A stretch of DNA of 53,655 nt, from positions 1 through 53,655 of the forward strand of contig NZ_DATCTO010000021.1 in assembly GCF_036567905.1 (NCBI RefSeq), written 5' to 3'. Shown here in pieces: positions 16,362 through 24,803 of the stretch; the stretch's first letter is position 1, and each line of letters begins with the position of its first letter. The position numbers and the translations under genes were made by a program. This DNA comes from Candidatus Binatus sp. Lineage in GTDB: Bacteria > Desulfobacterota > Binatia > Binatales > Binataceae. The notes beneath the pieces are model-generated. The model was not told where the DNA came from, searched no databases, and worked only from the letters and a program-made list of their open reading frames with translations.

Positions 16362-19112
16362 ATGCGACCCCGCGTAATCCTGATTAGCCTCGCCGTTGTC
16401 GTTATCGTCGCGCTCGTGGCGCTGAGCCTGGCTGACCAGCTGCTGGTCGATTACCTGTGGTTCGGAAGACTCGGCTACGGCGGAGTTTTCAATACAACCG
16501 TCGCTGCGGAAATTGGGATCTTCGCGATCGTGTGGCTGGTCGCGTTCGTCGTGATCTTCGTGAGCGGGTTGATCGCAATCGGCTCGAGCCGCGATCGCGA
16601 GCGGCTGCGCGTGGTGCGCCGCCCCGACGAGATGGTCGAGGTCAATCTGCCTGAGCTGATTCGCGCGCTCGGCGAACGCGTGCCGTGGCGCGTGATCGTC
16701 GCCTGCGGCGCGGCCTTGCTGGCGCTGTTCGCGGCGCAAGGCGAGGCCGGCAGCTGGGATACTTACCTCAAGGGCCTCTACGGGGCGCCGTTCGGAATCG
16801 CCGAGCAGGCGTTCGGCAACGATATCGGCTTCTACGTGTTCACGATGCCGCTGCTTGAGGAAATCCGCGATCTGTTCCTGATGATCATCGTGCTGGCGGC
16901 CGGGATTGCGATCGCCGTCTATTGGGCGCGCGGCGCGCTCGACTTCAAGGAATCGCCGCCGCGCGTGTCGCCGGGCGCGGCGGGGCATCTGTCGGTGCTG
17001 CTGGGGCTGTTCTTCGTGCAGCGGGCGATGACTTATTGGCTCGGCCGCTTCGACTTGCTGCTGCATACCGACGGCGTCGTATTCGGACTGCGCTACGTCG
17101 ATCGCATCCTGTGGCAGCCCGGGCTGTGGCTGCTGGTGGCGCTGTCGTTAGGCGCCGCCGTGATGTGCATGTTCAACGCGCGCGAGGGCGGACTGAGAAT
17201 TCCGGTGGCCGCGTTCGTTGTCGTGTTCGGGCCCGCGCTCATCATGAATTTTATCCAGCCGGTGATCGAGCGCTTGTGGGTCAAACCCGACGAGCTTCGG
17301 GTCGAGCGTCCGTACCTGCAACGCAACATCGAGGCGACGCGGCACGCGTACAAGCTCGACACCGTTGACGTGAAACCGTTTGCGGGGCAGGGCACGCTCA
17401 CCCCCGCGGCGCTCGAGCAGGATTCGGCGACGGTCAAGAACATCCGGCTGTGGGACCCGCGCCCGCTAATCGACACCTACCGCCAGTTGCAGGAAATTCG
17501 CACCTACTACGATTTTCGCGACGTCGACATCGATCGCTACTGGATCGAGGGCAAGTACACCGAGGTGATGCTGTCGGCGCGCGAGATGAATCTCGACCAG
17601 CTGCCCGACACCGCGCAGACCTGGGTCAACCAGCATCTCAAATTCACCCACGGCGCCGGGCTGGCGATGAGCCCGGTCAACCGCAAGGACACCGAGGGGC
17701 TGCCGGTGTTCTATATCAAGGATATTCCGGCGGTGTCGGACGTGGGGCTGAAGATTGACCAGCCGGCGATCTACTTTGGCGAGGCGCGCGACAACTACGC
17801 CGTCGTCGATTCGGCGACGCCCGAGTTCGACTATCCCAAGGGCGCCGACAACGTTTTTTCGTATTACGGCGGCACGGGCGGCGTGCCGGTGGCGGGATTT
17901 TTTCGCCGGCTGCTGTTCAGCATCTTTTATCGCGACATCAATCTGCTGGTCACCGAGAATATCGTAAAGAACAGCAAGATCATGATCCGGCGCAACATCG
18001 CAAGCCGAATCGCGTACATCGCGCCGTTCCTGAACCTCGACCGCGATCCATACGCCGTGATTCTCAACGGCCGCATGGTGTGGATCGTTGACTGCTATAC
18101 CACCAGCGATCACTACCCCTACTCGCAGCGCAACGCCGACGGGATCAACTACATCCGCAATTCGGTCAAGGTGGTGGTCGACGCGTACACCGGCGACACC
18201 GATTTTTACGTGGCGGATGCCGAAGACCCGGTCATCAAGACGTGGCAGCGGATTTTCCCCGCGATGTTCAAGCCGATGTCGGCGATGCCGGCGCAGTTGC
18301 GCGCGCACATCCGCTATCCCGAAGATTTTTTTCTGATTCAAGCCGACACTTTCCGCACCTATCACATGACCGATCCGCAGGTCTTCTATAACCGCGAGGA
18401 CCTGTGGGGATTTCCGCGCGAAAACTACGCCGGGCAGACGGTTCCGATGCAGCCCTACTACGTGATCATGCGGCTGCCGGGTGAGCCGCAGGCGGAATAC
18501 ATGCTGATGCTGCCGATGGTGCCGTCGGGACGCGACAACATGATTGCGTGGATGGCCGCGCGCTGCGACGGGGCGGATTACGGCCATCTGTTCGAGTATG
18601 CATTTTCCAAGGACAAACTCATTTACGGCCCCTATCAGATTCAGGCGCGCATCAATCAGAATCCCGAAATTTCGCGGCAACTTTCGCTGTGGAATCAGAT
18701 GGGTTCGAAGGTCCTGCTCGGCAACCTGCTCGTGATACCGATCCAGGACTCGCTGCTCTACGTCGAGCCGCTGTTCATCCGCGCCGAGAACGGCCAGTTG
18801 CCTGAGCTGCAGCGGGTGATCGCGTCTTACAGCGATCGCGTGGTGATGGGCGATACGCTCGATCTGACGATGGCGGCGCTGTTCGCCAATCAGGCGCTGC
18901 CGGCGCCGCCGATCGCCAAGGCGATCATGAATGAGTCGGTGCCGCAGTCGATCGCCGCGGCAGGCACGCCCAAGGCCGACATGCAGAGCGCGGCGCAGCA
19001 TTACAATCGCGCGCTGGAGGCGATTCGCGCCGGCGATTGGACGGCGTTCGGCGCGGAGATGAAGGCGCTCGGCGACGAGCTATCCAAGCCGTCAGATTCC
19101 GGCCATCAGTAG
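16362..19112 (+). CDS. UPF0182 family large membrane protein
   Basis: This 916-aa protein of the UPF0182 family (COG1615) has a length typical of the family. Seven or so membrane helices occupy the first 300 residues (from ISLAVVVIVALVALSLAD to VVVFGPALIMNFIQPV). A large extracytoplasmic domain follows with conserved strings such as PYLQRNIEATRHAY, NIRLWDPRPL, YYDFRDVDIDRYWI, NRKDTEGLPVFYIKDIP and GDTDFYVADAEDPVIKTW. The family's role is not established. ATG 16362 follows the DUF1232 stop by 12 bp. No truncation or frameshift is seen. Confidence 0.92.
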   Translation: MRPRVILISLAVVVIVALVALSLADQLLVDYLWFGRLGYGGVFNTTVAAEIGIFAIVWLVAFVVIFVSGLIAIGSSRDRERLRVVRRPDEMVEVNLPELIRALGERVPWRVIVACGAALLALFAAQGEAGSWDTYLKGLYGAPFGIAEQAFGNDIGFYVFTMPLLEEIRDLFLMIIVLAAGIAIAVYWARGALDFKESPPRVSPGAAGHLSVLLGLFFVQRAMTYWLGRFDLLLHTDGVVFGLRYVDRILWQPGLWLLVALSLGAAVMCMFNAREGGLRIPVAAFVVVFGPALIMNFIQPVIERLWVKPDELRVERPYLQRNIEATRHAYKLDTVDVKPFAGQGTLTPAALEQDSATVKNIRLWDPRPLIDTYRQLQEIRTYYDFRDVDIDRYWIEGKYTEVMLSAREMNLDQLPDTAQTWVNQHLKFTHGAGLAMSPVNRKDTEGLPVFYIKDIPAVSDVGLKIDQPAIYFGEARDNYAVVDSATPEFDYPKGADNVFSYYGGTGGVPVAGFFRRLLFSIFYRDINLLVTENIVKNSKIMIRRNIASRIAYIAPFLNLDRDPYAVILNGRMVWIVDCYTTSDHYPYSQRNADGINYIRNSVKVVVDAYTGDTDFYVADAEDPVIKTWQRIFPAMFKPMSAMPAQLRAHIRYPEDFFLIQADTFRTYHMTDPQVFYNREDLWGFPRENYAGQTVPMQPYYVIMRLPGEPQAEYMLMLPMVPSGRDNMIAWMAARCDGADYGHLFEYAFSKDKLIYGPYQIQARINQNPEISRQLSLWNQMGSKVLLGNLLVIPIQDSLLYVEPLFIRAENGQLPELQRVIASYSDRVVMGDTLDLTMAALFANQALPAPPIAKAIMNESVPQSIAAAGTPKADMQSAAQHYNRALEAIRAGDWTAFGAEMKALGDELSKPSDSGHQ

Positions 19113-19168
19113 AGCGAAGGGTGCGCGCGCGCAATCGCGAACGATGCGTGCAGTTCTAACCTCTGACC

Positions 19169-19190
19169 CCTTCCCATGTGGTAAGGGGAC
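19169..19190. other. Hairpin-forming palindrome before the sensor-kinase gene
   Basis: CCCCTT and AAGGGG flank an inner CCA/TGG pairing in the gap between UPF0182 and the kinase. There is no T run, so a terminator is unlikely; an operator is possible. Confidence 0.25.
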
Positions 19191-19291
19191 CAATCGCTGA
19201 CAAAAAGAGTTTTTCTCGCAACAAATTGTTCTTTGCGTAACGGGATGCGCGCCGCATCTGCTTGCGCTCCCTTAGAACATTCGTCTCCCTC

Positions 19292-19308
19292 TGTCATTCT
19301 GAAGGCGG
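19292..19308 (+). repeat. Fragment of a GTCATTCTGA-type dispersed repeat
   Basis: TGTCATTCTGA matches the leading half of the element seen at 51625, 51716 (inverted), 51775 and 53471 (inverted). A TTTGCGTAAC block at about 19233, also found beside the 51.5-51.9 kb copies, supports a degraded insertion of the same unit just before the kinase start. Confidence 0.45.
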
Positions 19309-19318
19309 AGCCATCAAG

Positions 19319-21004
19319 TTGGCAAACGCTGTGAAACAACGCAATCAACTGGCGGTGCTCGCGCCGCGACCCGAATCGCGTCAGATATCTTTCAGCGATC
19401 GGATCGCCGCCATCGCCGAGCTTGGCGCCGGGACGCTCGCGGTCGAGCGATGCGCGATCGCGTTTCCCGCCAGTGGTGCGGGCGCCGCCGATGTGGTGTG
19501 CGCGCCGCGCGGAGACTCGCGATGGGACGCGGTGGTGAATGCGGTTCTGAGTGCACTCGACAATCGGCTCGGTGATGCGGTCGCGGAATACGGATCGAAG
19601 CGAGCGCTTCGTGCGCCGGGTTCGATCGAATCGATTGAGAGAGTTGCGCTGAGCACGCGGGAAATCGACGCAATCGTGCCGGTCGAAAAAATAGACGGGC
19701 GCCAGATAGCCGCGGCGGCGTTCACCGACGGCGTGAGCGCGGTGCGAATCGCGATCGTGGCGCAGGCCGATCGCGCCCGCAGCGAACTTGAAGCATCGCT
19801 TGAACTTATGGCGCGCGCCGTTTTCGGCGAGATGGCGCTGGCCGCCGCGCGCGCGGCGCTTGAATTCTGGCGGACCCACGGCGCCGAGAGCGGCCGTCAG
19901 GCGGCCGGCGCAAAGCGGGAGTTGGCGCGAGAGCGGGCGGCAGCGAATTACCTGGACACGGCGGTTGCGGCGGCGCGGCGCGGGCAGCCGAACGAAAGGT
20001 TCGGCCGTTTCGGCGAACTCGTCGCGGGTGGGGCCGGCTTCGACCAATGGGTGGTTGCGGTCGCGGACGGTGGCGCGTTGACGGTGGCCGCATCGTCGTC
20101 CGGGCGCAAGGAATTCGATTTGGGCGAGACGGGCAGCGCGCTCTTGGAAAGTTTCCGGCGCCGTATCGTGATTGCGCGCTGGCGCGATCGCGACGCGGCT
20201 ATCGTCGATCGCGCCAAACAATCTTCCGAAGACAGAGTGTTCGGTGGTTCGTATGTGTGTATCCCGTTCGAGGCCGGCGCGATCGCGCTGGCGTCGAGCG
20301 ACGGGGGCGCATCCGCGGCCAGGGCGGAGGCGATTGTCGAGCGGCTGGCTCCAATCGCAGCGACCTGGGTGATGGAGCGGGAGGCCGCGCGGCGCAACCT
20401 GCTGGTGCGCCAGCTTGCGCTCAGAATGTTTGCCGCGAGCGACGAGGAGCGCGCCAGAATCGCGCGCGACCTGCACGACGATCAGGCGCAGTTGCTGGCG
20501 GCGGCGAAAATTGCGCTCGACGGCCGGCGCGAGGCGGCGCGCGCGATCTTCAAGCAGGTCGAGGAGGAGTTGCGCCGCAAGACGCGCGAACTTCGTCCTG
20601 TCACGATCGGAGACGGATCGCTCGACGAGGCAATCGAGCGCGAGTTCGCGCGACTGCATCGCGCGGGCGTAACGGCGAAGTTAGTTCACCTGGTTCACGA
20701 TGGCGCGGCGGAGAAAATCTCGCGCCCGGTGCAGCAGCTATGCTTCCAGGTGGTTCGCGAGACGCTGTCCAACGTGATTCGGCATGCGCGCGCGAAGTCG
20801 GTCCAAATCACGATCGACGGCACCGATGCGGCCACGCGCGTCTCGGTTACTGACGACGGCTGTGGCATCGGCGCCGACATCAAGCCAGAGGGGACTGGCT
20901 TGGCGGGTGTGCGGGAGCGGCTGGAGTTGATGGGTGGAAGCTTGACGGTGGAATCGCGGGCAGGCCGCACGACAGTCGTCGCTGAAATCCCGGAGTCCGC
21001 GTGA
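19319..21004 (+). CDS. NarL-type sensor histidine kinase
   Basis: This is a histidine kinase of the HisKA_3 / HATPase family, 561 aa from TTG 19319. That start has GGCGGAG 8 bp upstream; the frame is open further 5' but only into repeat-like sequence. The phospho-accepting His is in ARIARDLHDDQAQ (about 386). ATPase motifs are VVRETLSNVIRHA (N box), TDDGCGIG (G1) and GTGLAGVRERL (G2). The N-terminal 360 residues have no membrane spans and look like one or two GAF-type sensor domains, so the signal is probably cytoplasmic. An unusual Ala/Arg-rich linker surrounds the domains. The stop overlaps the response-regulator start by 4 bp (GTGA), so kinase and regulator are a coupled pair. Confidence 0.88.
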   Translation: MANAVKQRNQLAVLAPRPESRQISFSDRIAAIAELGAGTLAVERCAIAFPASGAGAADVVCAPRGDSRWDAVVNAVLSALDNRLGDAVAEYGSKRALRAPGSIESIERVALSTREIDAIVPVEKIDGRQIAAAAFTDGVSAVRIAIVAQADRARSELEASLELMARAVFGEMALAAARAALEFWRTHGAESGRQAAGAKRELARERAAANYLDTAVAAARRGQPNERFGRFGELVAGGAGFDQWVVAVADGGALTVAASSSGRKEFDLGETGSALLESFRRRIVIARWRDRDAAIVDRAKQSSEDRVFGGSYVCIPFEAGAIALASSDGGASAARAEAIVERLAPIAATWVMEREAARRNLLVRQLALRMFAASDEERARIARDLHDDQAQLLAAAKIALDGRREAARAIFKQVEEELRRKTRELRPVTIGDGSLDEAIEREFARLHRAGVTAKLVHLVHDGAAEKISRPVQQLCFQVVRETLSNVIRHARAKSVQITIDGTDAATRVSVTDDGCGIGADIKPEGTGLAGVRERLELMGGSLTVESRAGRTTVVAEIPESA

Positions 21005-21660
21005 TGGAAAATCACCGGCGGATTCGCGTGCTGCTCGCCGATGACCATCGGATCTTTCGCGAGGCGCTGCGGATGGTGCTCGCGGCCGAGTGCGACGTGG
21101 TCGCGGAGGCAGCCGATGGCGAACAGGCCGTCGTGATTGCCGCGCAACTGAAGCCGGATGTGGTGGTGATGGACGTCGGGATGCCGGGAATCGGGGGACT
21201 TGCCGCGGCGCGTCGAATCGCCAAGGAAGCGCCGGTCTGCAAAGTGCTGGTGCTCAGCCAATACGACGACGAGGAATACGTGTTGGAGGCGTTTGGCGAA
21301 GCGGGCTGCGCGGGCTACGTGGTCAAGACCGACGCGGCGGCCGAATTGCTGAGCGCGGTGCGCGCAGTTCACTCCGGGCGGCGCTACCTGAGCCCCACAA
21401 TCGCACCGATCGTGCTCGCGCGGCTGCGGACTGGCGCGCCTGCCAACGCGTCGCGCGCGGCGAATCCGACGCAACGGGAACGCGAAGTGCTCAAGCTGAT
21501 AGGCGAGGGCGCGACCACCAAGGAGGTCGCGCAACGACTCGGCATCAGCGTCAAAACCGCGCAAGCGCATCGCGACAACCTCAAGCAGAAGCTCGAGCTG
21601 CGCTCGACCGCGGCGATCGTGCGATACGCGATCAAGCACAAACTGATTCGCATCGATTGA
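21001..21660 (+). CDS. NarL/FixJ-type response regulator
   Basis: This 219-aa DNA-binding response regulator partners the kinase just upstream. The receiver domain carries acidic pair D14-D15, the phosphorylation site D58 in VVVMDVGMPG, and a later Lys in VVKTDAAAELL. A LuxR-type helix-turn-helix follows (NPTQREREVLKLIGEGATTK, then VAQRLGISVKTAQAHRDNLKQKL). Start is GTG 21001 or the adjacent ATG 21004; the former overlaps the kinase stop. Target genes are unknown. The nitroreductase gene 48 bp downstream on the same strand may be cotranscribed or regulated. Confidence 0.93.
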   Translation: MMENHRRIRVLLADDHRIFREALRMVLAAECDVVAEAADGEQAVVIAAQLKPDVVVMDVGMPGIGGLAAARRIAKEAPVCKVLVLSQYDDEEYVLEAFGEAGCAGYVVKTDAAAELLSAVRAVHSGRRYLSPTIAPIVLARLRTGAPANASRAANPTQREREVLKLIGEGATTKEVAQRLGISVKTAQAHRDNLKQKLELRSTAAIVRYAIKHKLIRID

Positions 21661-21708
21661 GCACGGGGCGCCGACCGAGTAACAATCCGCAGCCGGAGCA
21701 GCTTAACG

Positions 21709-22389
21709 ATGGCAGAAATAGGGCTCTTCGAGGCAATTTACTCGGCGCGATCGCTCAGGCGATTCAAACCCGATCCGGTTCCCGACAATGTAATCACCAA
21801 GGTGCTCGACGCGGCGATTCGCGCGCCCTCGGGCAGCAACCAACAGAGTTGGGAGTTCATCGTCATCAAGGACGCGGCCCAGCGCAAAAAGATCGGCGAC
21901 GTGTATCGCAAGGGTGGCGGAGTTTTGATGGCGCTCTACGCCAATCGCGTCAAGCCCGCGCACATGAGCGAGGACGCCTACCGAAAACTGAGGGCGTCGG
22001 CGACCCACCTTGTCGATCACATGGGCGACGCGCCGGTGCTGTTGCTCGCATGCTTGAAGCAGACGGCGCCGGCCGCAGCGCCGCCCAAGCTTGCGCCCGA
22101 GGTGGCCGCGGCGATGAAGAGCATGGCGCGGATCTCGGGCTCGAGCATTTATCCCGCCGTGCAGAACATCATTCTCGCCTGCCGCGGCCTGGGTCTCGGC
22201 ACGGTGCTCACGACGATTCACGCCTACTTCGAGGACGAGGTGAAGGCGATATTGGGGCTGCCGCCCGAAGTGCAGACGTACGCGCTGATGCCGATCGGAT
22301 ATCCGCAGGGAAAGTTCGGACCGATCAGGCGCCGGCCCGTGAGCGAGGTCGCGTACCTGGACAAATACGGCAACCACTGGAAGAGCTGA
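21709..22389 (+). CDS. Nitroreductase family protein
   Basis: This 226-aa FMN-dependent NAD(P)H oxidoreductase-like protein has the N-terminal FMN-binding motif SARSLRRFKPDPVPD (about 12-26), APSGSNQQSWEFIVI with its typical Ser/Asn contacts, and the C-terminal ACRGLGLGTVLTT and GYPQGKFGPIRRRPV segments. It may reduce nitro compounds, quinones or enones, or act in F420/FMN-linked catabolism; specificity is unclear. It lies downstream of the two-component pair and ahead of a terminator shared with convergent genes. Confidence 0.88.
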   Translation: MAEIGLFEAIYSARSLRRFKPDPVPDNVITKVLDAAIRAPSGSNQQSWEFIVIKDAAQRKKIGDVYRKGGGVLMALYANRVKPAHMSEDAYRKLRASATHLVDHMGDAPVLLLACLKQTAPAAAPPKLAPEVAAAMKSMARISGSSIYPAVQNIILACRGLGLGTVLTTIHAYFEDEVKAILGLPPEVQTYALMPIGYPQGKFGPIRRRPVSEVAYLDKYGNHWKS

Positions 22390-22420
22390 GCGCGGCGCGA
22401 TTTACGCAGGCGATTGCAGG

Positions 22421-22453
22421 GGCGTCCGGGGATCACCGGGCGCCTCGTTTTTT
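22421..22453 (+). terminator. Intrinsic terminator after the nitroreductase gene
   Basis: A 9-bp stem GGCGTCCGG / CCGGGCGCC (one wobble) with loop GGATCA is followed by TCG and six T residues, in the short gap between convergent genes. Confidence 0.75.
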
Positions 22454-22464
22454 GTCGCGGAGTA

Positions 22465-22926
22465 TCAGTGCGGTTCGTCGCGAAGATCCTCGGTGACTTT
22501 GCCGGCGAGGTGCCGGACCTGGGCGTGTTGCGAGAGCAATGAGGCGAGCACCGCGGGGTCGGGCTTGCCACCAAGGCGGTACTCGTCGGCGGAGTGCGCG
22601 AATCGTTCGTATGCGTTCAGCAGCTTTACGAAATCGCGATGCGAGCGCAGCGACGACTCGCGCGGCGTCGATGAGGAGAAGGCGTTGGCCTTGTTGAAGG
22701 CGTAATAGAACTCGCCCATCTCCTCGGACGACAGTTGGCGATCGTCGAGCTTGAAATAGGCGCGGCAATAATCCGCCAGCTTGTCCGACATATCGGAAAG
22801 CAGCGACACGTTCGCCGTCATCGTGCGATGGTAGTCGGACGAATAGCATGCGGTGACCGCAGCGATGGCAAGCGCGAGAAAAAAGACGGGCCGGCGAAGA
22901 GCGGCCCGCCGCAATGATTTCAACAA
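22465..22926 (-). CDS. Small hypothetical lipoprotein
   Basis: This is a protein of about 153 aa with signal LRRPVFFLALAIAAVTAC and lipobox VTAC. The mature part is largely helical and charged (SLLSDMSDKLADYCRAYFKLDD, SEEMGEFYYAFNKANAF), suggesting a helical bundle. The family was not recognised. The start is uncertain: no ATG precedes the signal, and TTG 22926 (or the next codon, also TTG) gives a normal signal-peptide length. It lies 17 bp downstream of the dienelactone hydrolase gene on the same strand and is probably cotranscribed. Confidence 0.65.
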   Translation of the reverse strand: MLKSLRRAALRRPVFFLALAIAAVTACYSSDYHRTMTANVSLLSDMSDKLADYCRAYFKLDDRQLSSEEMGEFYYAFNKANAFSSSTPRESSLRSHRDFVKLLNAYERFAHSADEYRLGGKPDPAVLASLLSQHAQVRHLAGKVTEDLRDEPH

Positions 22927-22943
22927 AACACGACCACGCCGTT

Positions 22944-23669
22944 TCAGCCGAGATACTCTTTGAAGAACGCGATGGTCCTGGCCCACGCCTCTTTGGAATG
23001 CACGGGATGGAACGACGGACGTTCGTCGCACATGAAACCGTGATCGGCGTCCGGGAAAAAGACCACCTCGGCCGGCTTGCCGGCCTGCTTGAGCGCATCG
23101 CGAAATTCGTCCACTTCGGCGATCGGAATGTGCGCGTCCTTGCCGCCGAAGAAGGCCAGCACCGGGGCGTTGAGACCGTCAACGTATTCGATGGGCGGTT
23201 TCACGCCCGGCTGCCGCGGCTTCACCATCCCACCGCCGTAATAGGGCGCGGTCGCTCTGACAGCGGAGTTGCGGCACGCGGTCATGAAGGCCACGCGTCC
23301 ACCCATGCAGAATCCGACGGTGCCGAACGCGGGCTTGACTTCCTTCAACGCCTTGAGGTGATCGATCGCGGCGCCCATGTCTGCGACGATTTGATCATCG
23401 TTGACCGAGCCCATCAGGCGAAAGGCGCCGGGCAAATCGTCGTAGCGGACGACGTTGTCGGGTTGGCGAAAGTAAAGATTTGGAGCGACCGCGACGAAGC
23501 CTTCGGCCGCGAATTGATTGGTGATGCGTCTGATGTGATCGTTGAGGCCGAACGCTTCCATCACGACGACCAGCGCGGGATACGGACCTCCGGAGGCGGG
23601 GCGCGCGAGATGCGCCGGCATCTTCTCGGCGCCGGTACGAATTAATACTTCATTCGAGACGACTTCCAT
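22944..23669 (-). CDS. Dienelactone hydrolase family protein
   Basis: This 241-aa alpha/beta hydrolase is of the dienelactone hydrolase type. The nucleophile is Cys121 in GFCMGGR, the acid is Asp178 in FFGGKDAHIP, and the base is His210 in FPDADHGF, which is the Cys-Asp-His triad of the family. ATG 23669 is supported by AAAGAGG upstream. Classic members hydrolyse dienelactone in chlorocatechol breakdown, but many genomic paralogues have unknown ester or lactone substrates, and no aromatic ring-cleavage genes lie nearby. It is in an operon with the small lipoprotein. Confidence 0.88.
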   Translation of the reverse strand: MEVVSNEVLIRTGAEKMPAHLARPASGGPYPALVVVMEAFGLNDHIRRITNQFAAEGFVAVAPNLYFRQPDNVVRYDDLPGAFRLMGSVNDDQIVADMGAAIDHLKALKEVKPAFGTVGFCMGGRVAFMTACRNSAVRATAPYYGGGMVKPRQPGVKPPIEYVDGLNAPVLAFFGGKDAHIPIAEVDEFRDALKQAGKPAEVVFFPDADHGFMCDERPSFHPVHSKEAWARTIAFFKEYLG

Positions 23670-23938
23670 GATTGAAACCTCTTTGACAAGGATTCGCGTC
23701 CGCTGACCAGCCGGCGCGATCCCGGATCGCGTTTGACGCCGCCGCCGATCCAACGATCTTTCTCGCATACAACGAGGTCCCGCTCAAGCGAGAAAGTTCG
23801 ACGAGGCGCTCGCATAAGAAATTTCACTTTTCATTTTTCACCTTTCATCGCCGCTCGCGCCGTCTCGCGCCGACCCGCCGCGCGCCGCTAGTATTGCTCC
23901 GCCGGTCGATCGATCCGCGTGCCCGGCCTGATATTGCG

Positions 23939-24661
23939 ATGATTCCGCTTCGCGACAACGCCGCGCCGCGCCGCCTGACTCCGATCAACACCGTGCTGAT
24001 CGCCGCGAACATCGCAGTGTTCGCCTACGAACTGTCGCTCGGCGCGGGTGCAGGAGCCTTCGTGGGCAGATTCGCGATGGTTCCGGCGGCGGTCACGCGT
24101 GCGCTCTCGACCAATGCGCTCGCATTGCACGAGCTGGCCGCGCATCGCAGCCTCGGCGCGCTCGCGCCGTTGATGACGACAGTCACGTCGATGTTCATCC
24201 ACGGCGGTTTCTGGCACGTCGCGGGCAACATGCTGTATCTCTTCATCTTCGGCGCCGCGGTCGAGTATCGGATGGGCGCGCCGCGGTACATAATTTTTTA
24301 TCTCGCTGCGGGAGTCGCCGCGGCGCTGGCGACGGTGTGGATCGCGCCCGAGTCGGGTGTCCCGGTGATCGGTGCGAGCGGTGCGATCGCCGGCGTGCTC
24401 GGCGCGTACTTCATTTTCTACCCGCGTGGGCGCATCCTGACGATTATCCCGATTTTCATTTTCGTGCAGTTCGTCGAAATTCCGGCGGTCATTTATCTGT
24501 TGGTCTGGTTCGCGGTGCAGCTCTACGCGGGACTCGAACAGGGCGGCCGCGGGGCGACGATGGCGGGTGGAGTCGCGTGGTGGGCGCACGTGGGAGGCTT
24601 CATGTTCGGAGTAGCGCTGGGCCCGATGCTCGCGGTGAATGGTCCGCGCCGGCGACGATAG
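23939..24661 (+). CDS. Rhomboid family intramembrane serine protease
   Basis: This 240-aa polytopic membrane protease has catalytic Ser148 in VIGASGAIAGVLG and His217 in WWAHVGGFMFG. The conserved HxxxN of helix 2 is H93/N97 (FWHVAGNMLYLF). About six to seven membrane segments are evident, with a large first loop after NTVLIAANIAVFAYELS. ATG 23939 is chosen because the frame upstream reads into Arg-rich non-homologous sequence. Substrates are unknown. It precedes dnaB by 142 bp on the same strand; the gap shows no terminator. Confidence 0.9.
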   Translation: MIPLRDNAAPRRLTPINTVLIAANIAVFAYELSLGAGAGAFVGRFAMVPAAVTRALSTNALALHELAAHRSLGALAPLMTTVTSMFIHGGFWHVAGNMLYLFIFGAAVEYRMGAPRYIIFYLAAGVAAALATVWIAPESGVPVIGASGAIAGVLGAYFIFYPRGRILTIIPIFIFVQFVEIPAVIYLLVWFAVQLYAGLEQGGRGATMAGGVAWWAHVGGFMFGVALGPMLAVNGPRRRR

Positions 24662-24803
24662 CGCCAGCGATTGTGCATTAGCTGTGGACGGTGTGGTGAC
24701 AACCGTTGGCGTGCGGCTGGAGTAATAGTTGTAAGCGGTCACTGCATGGGAAATAATTTGCGCTCCTGGAAATCAGGGCGCGCGGTCGGGAGGTGGTGGT
24801 CAG

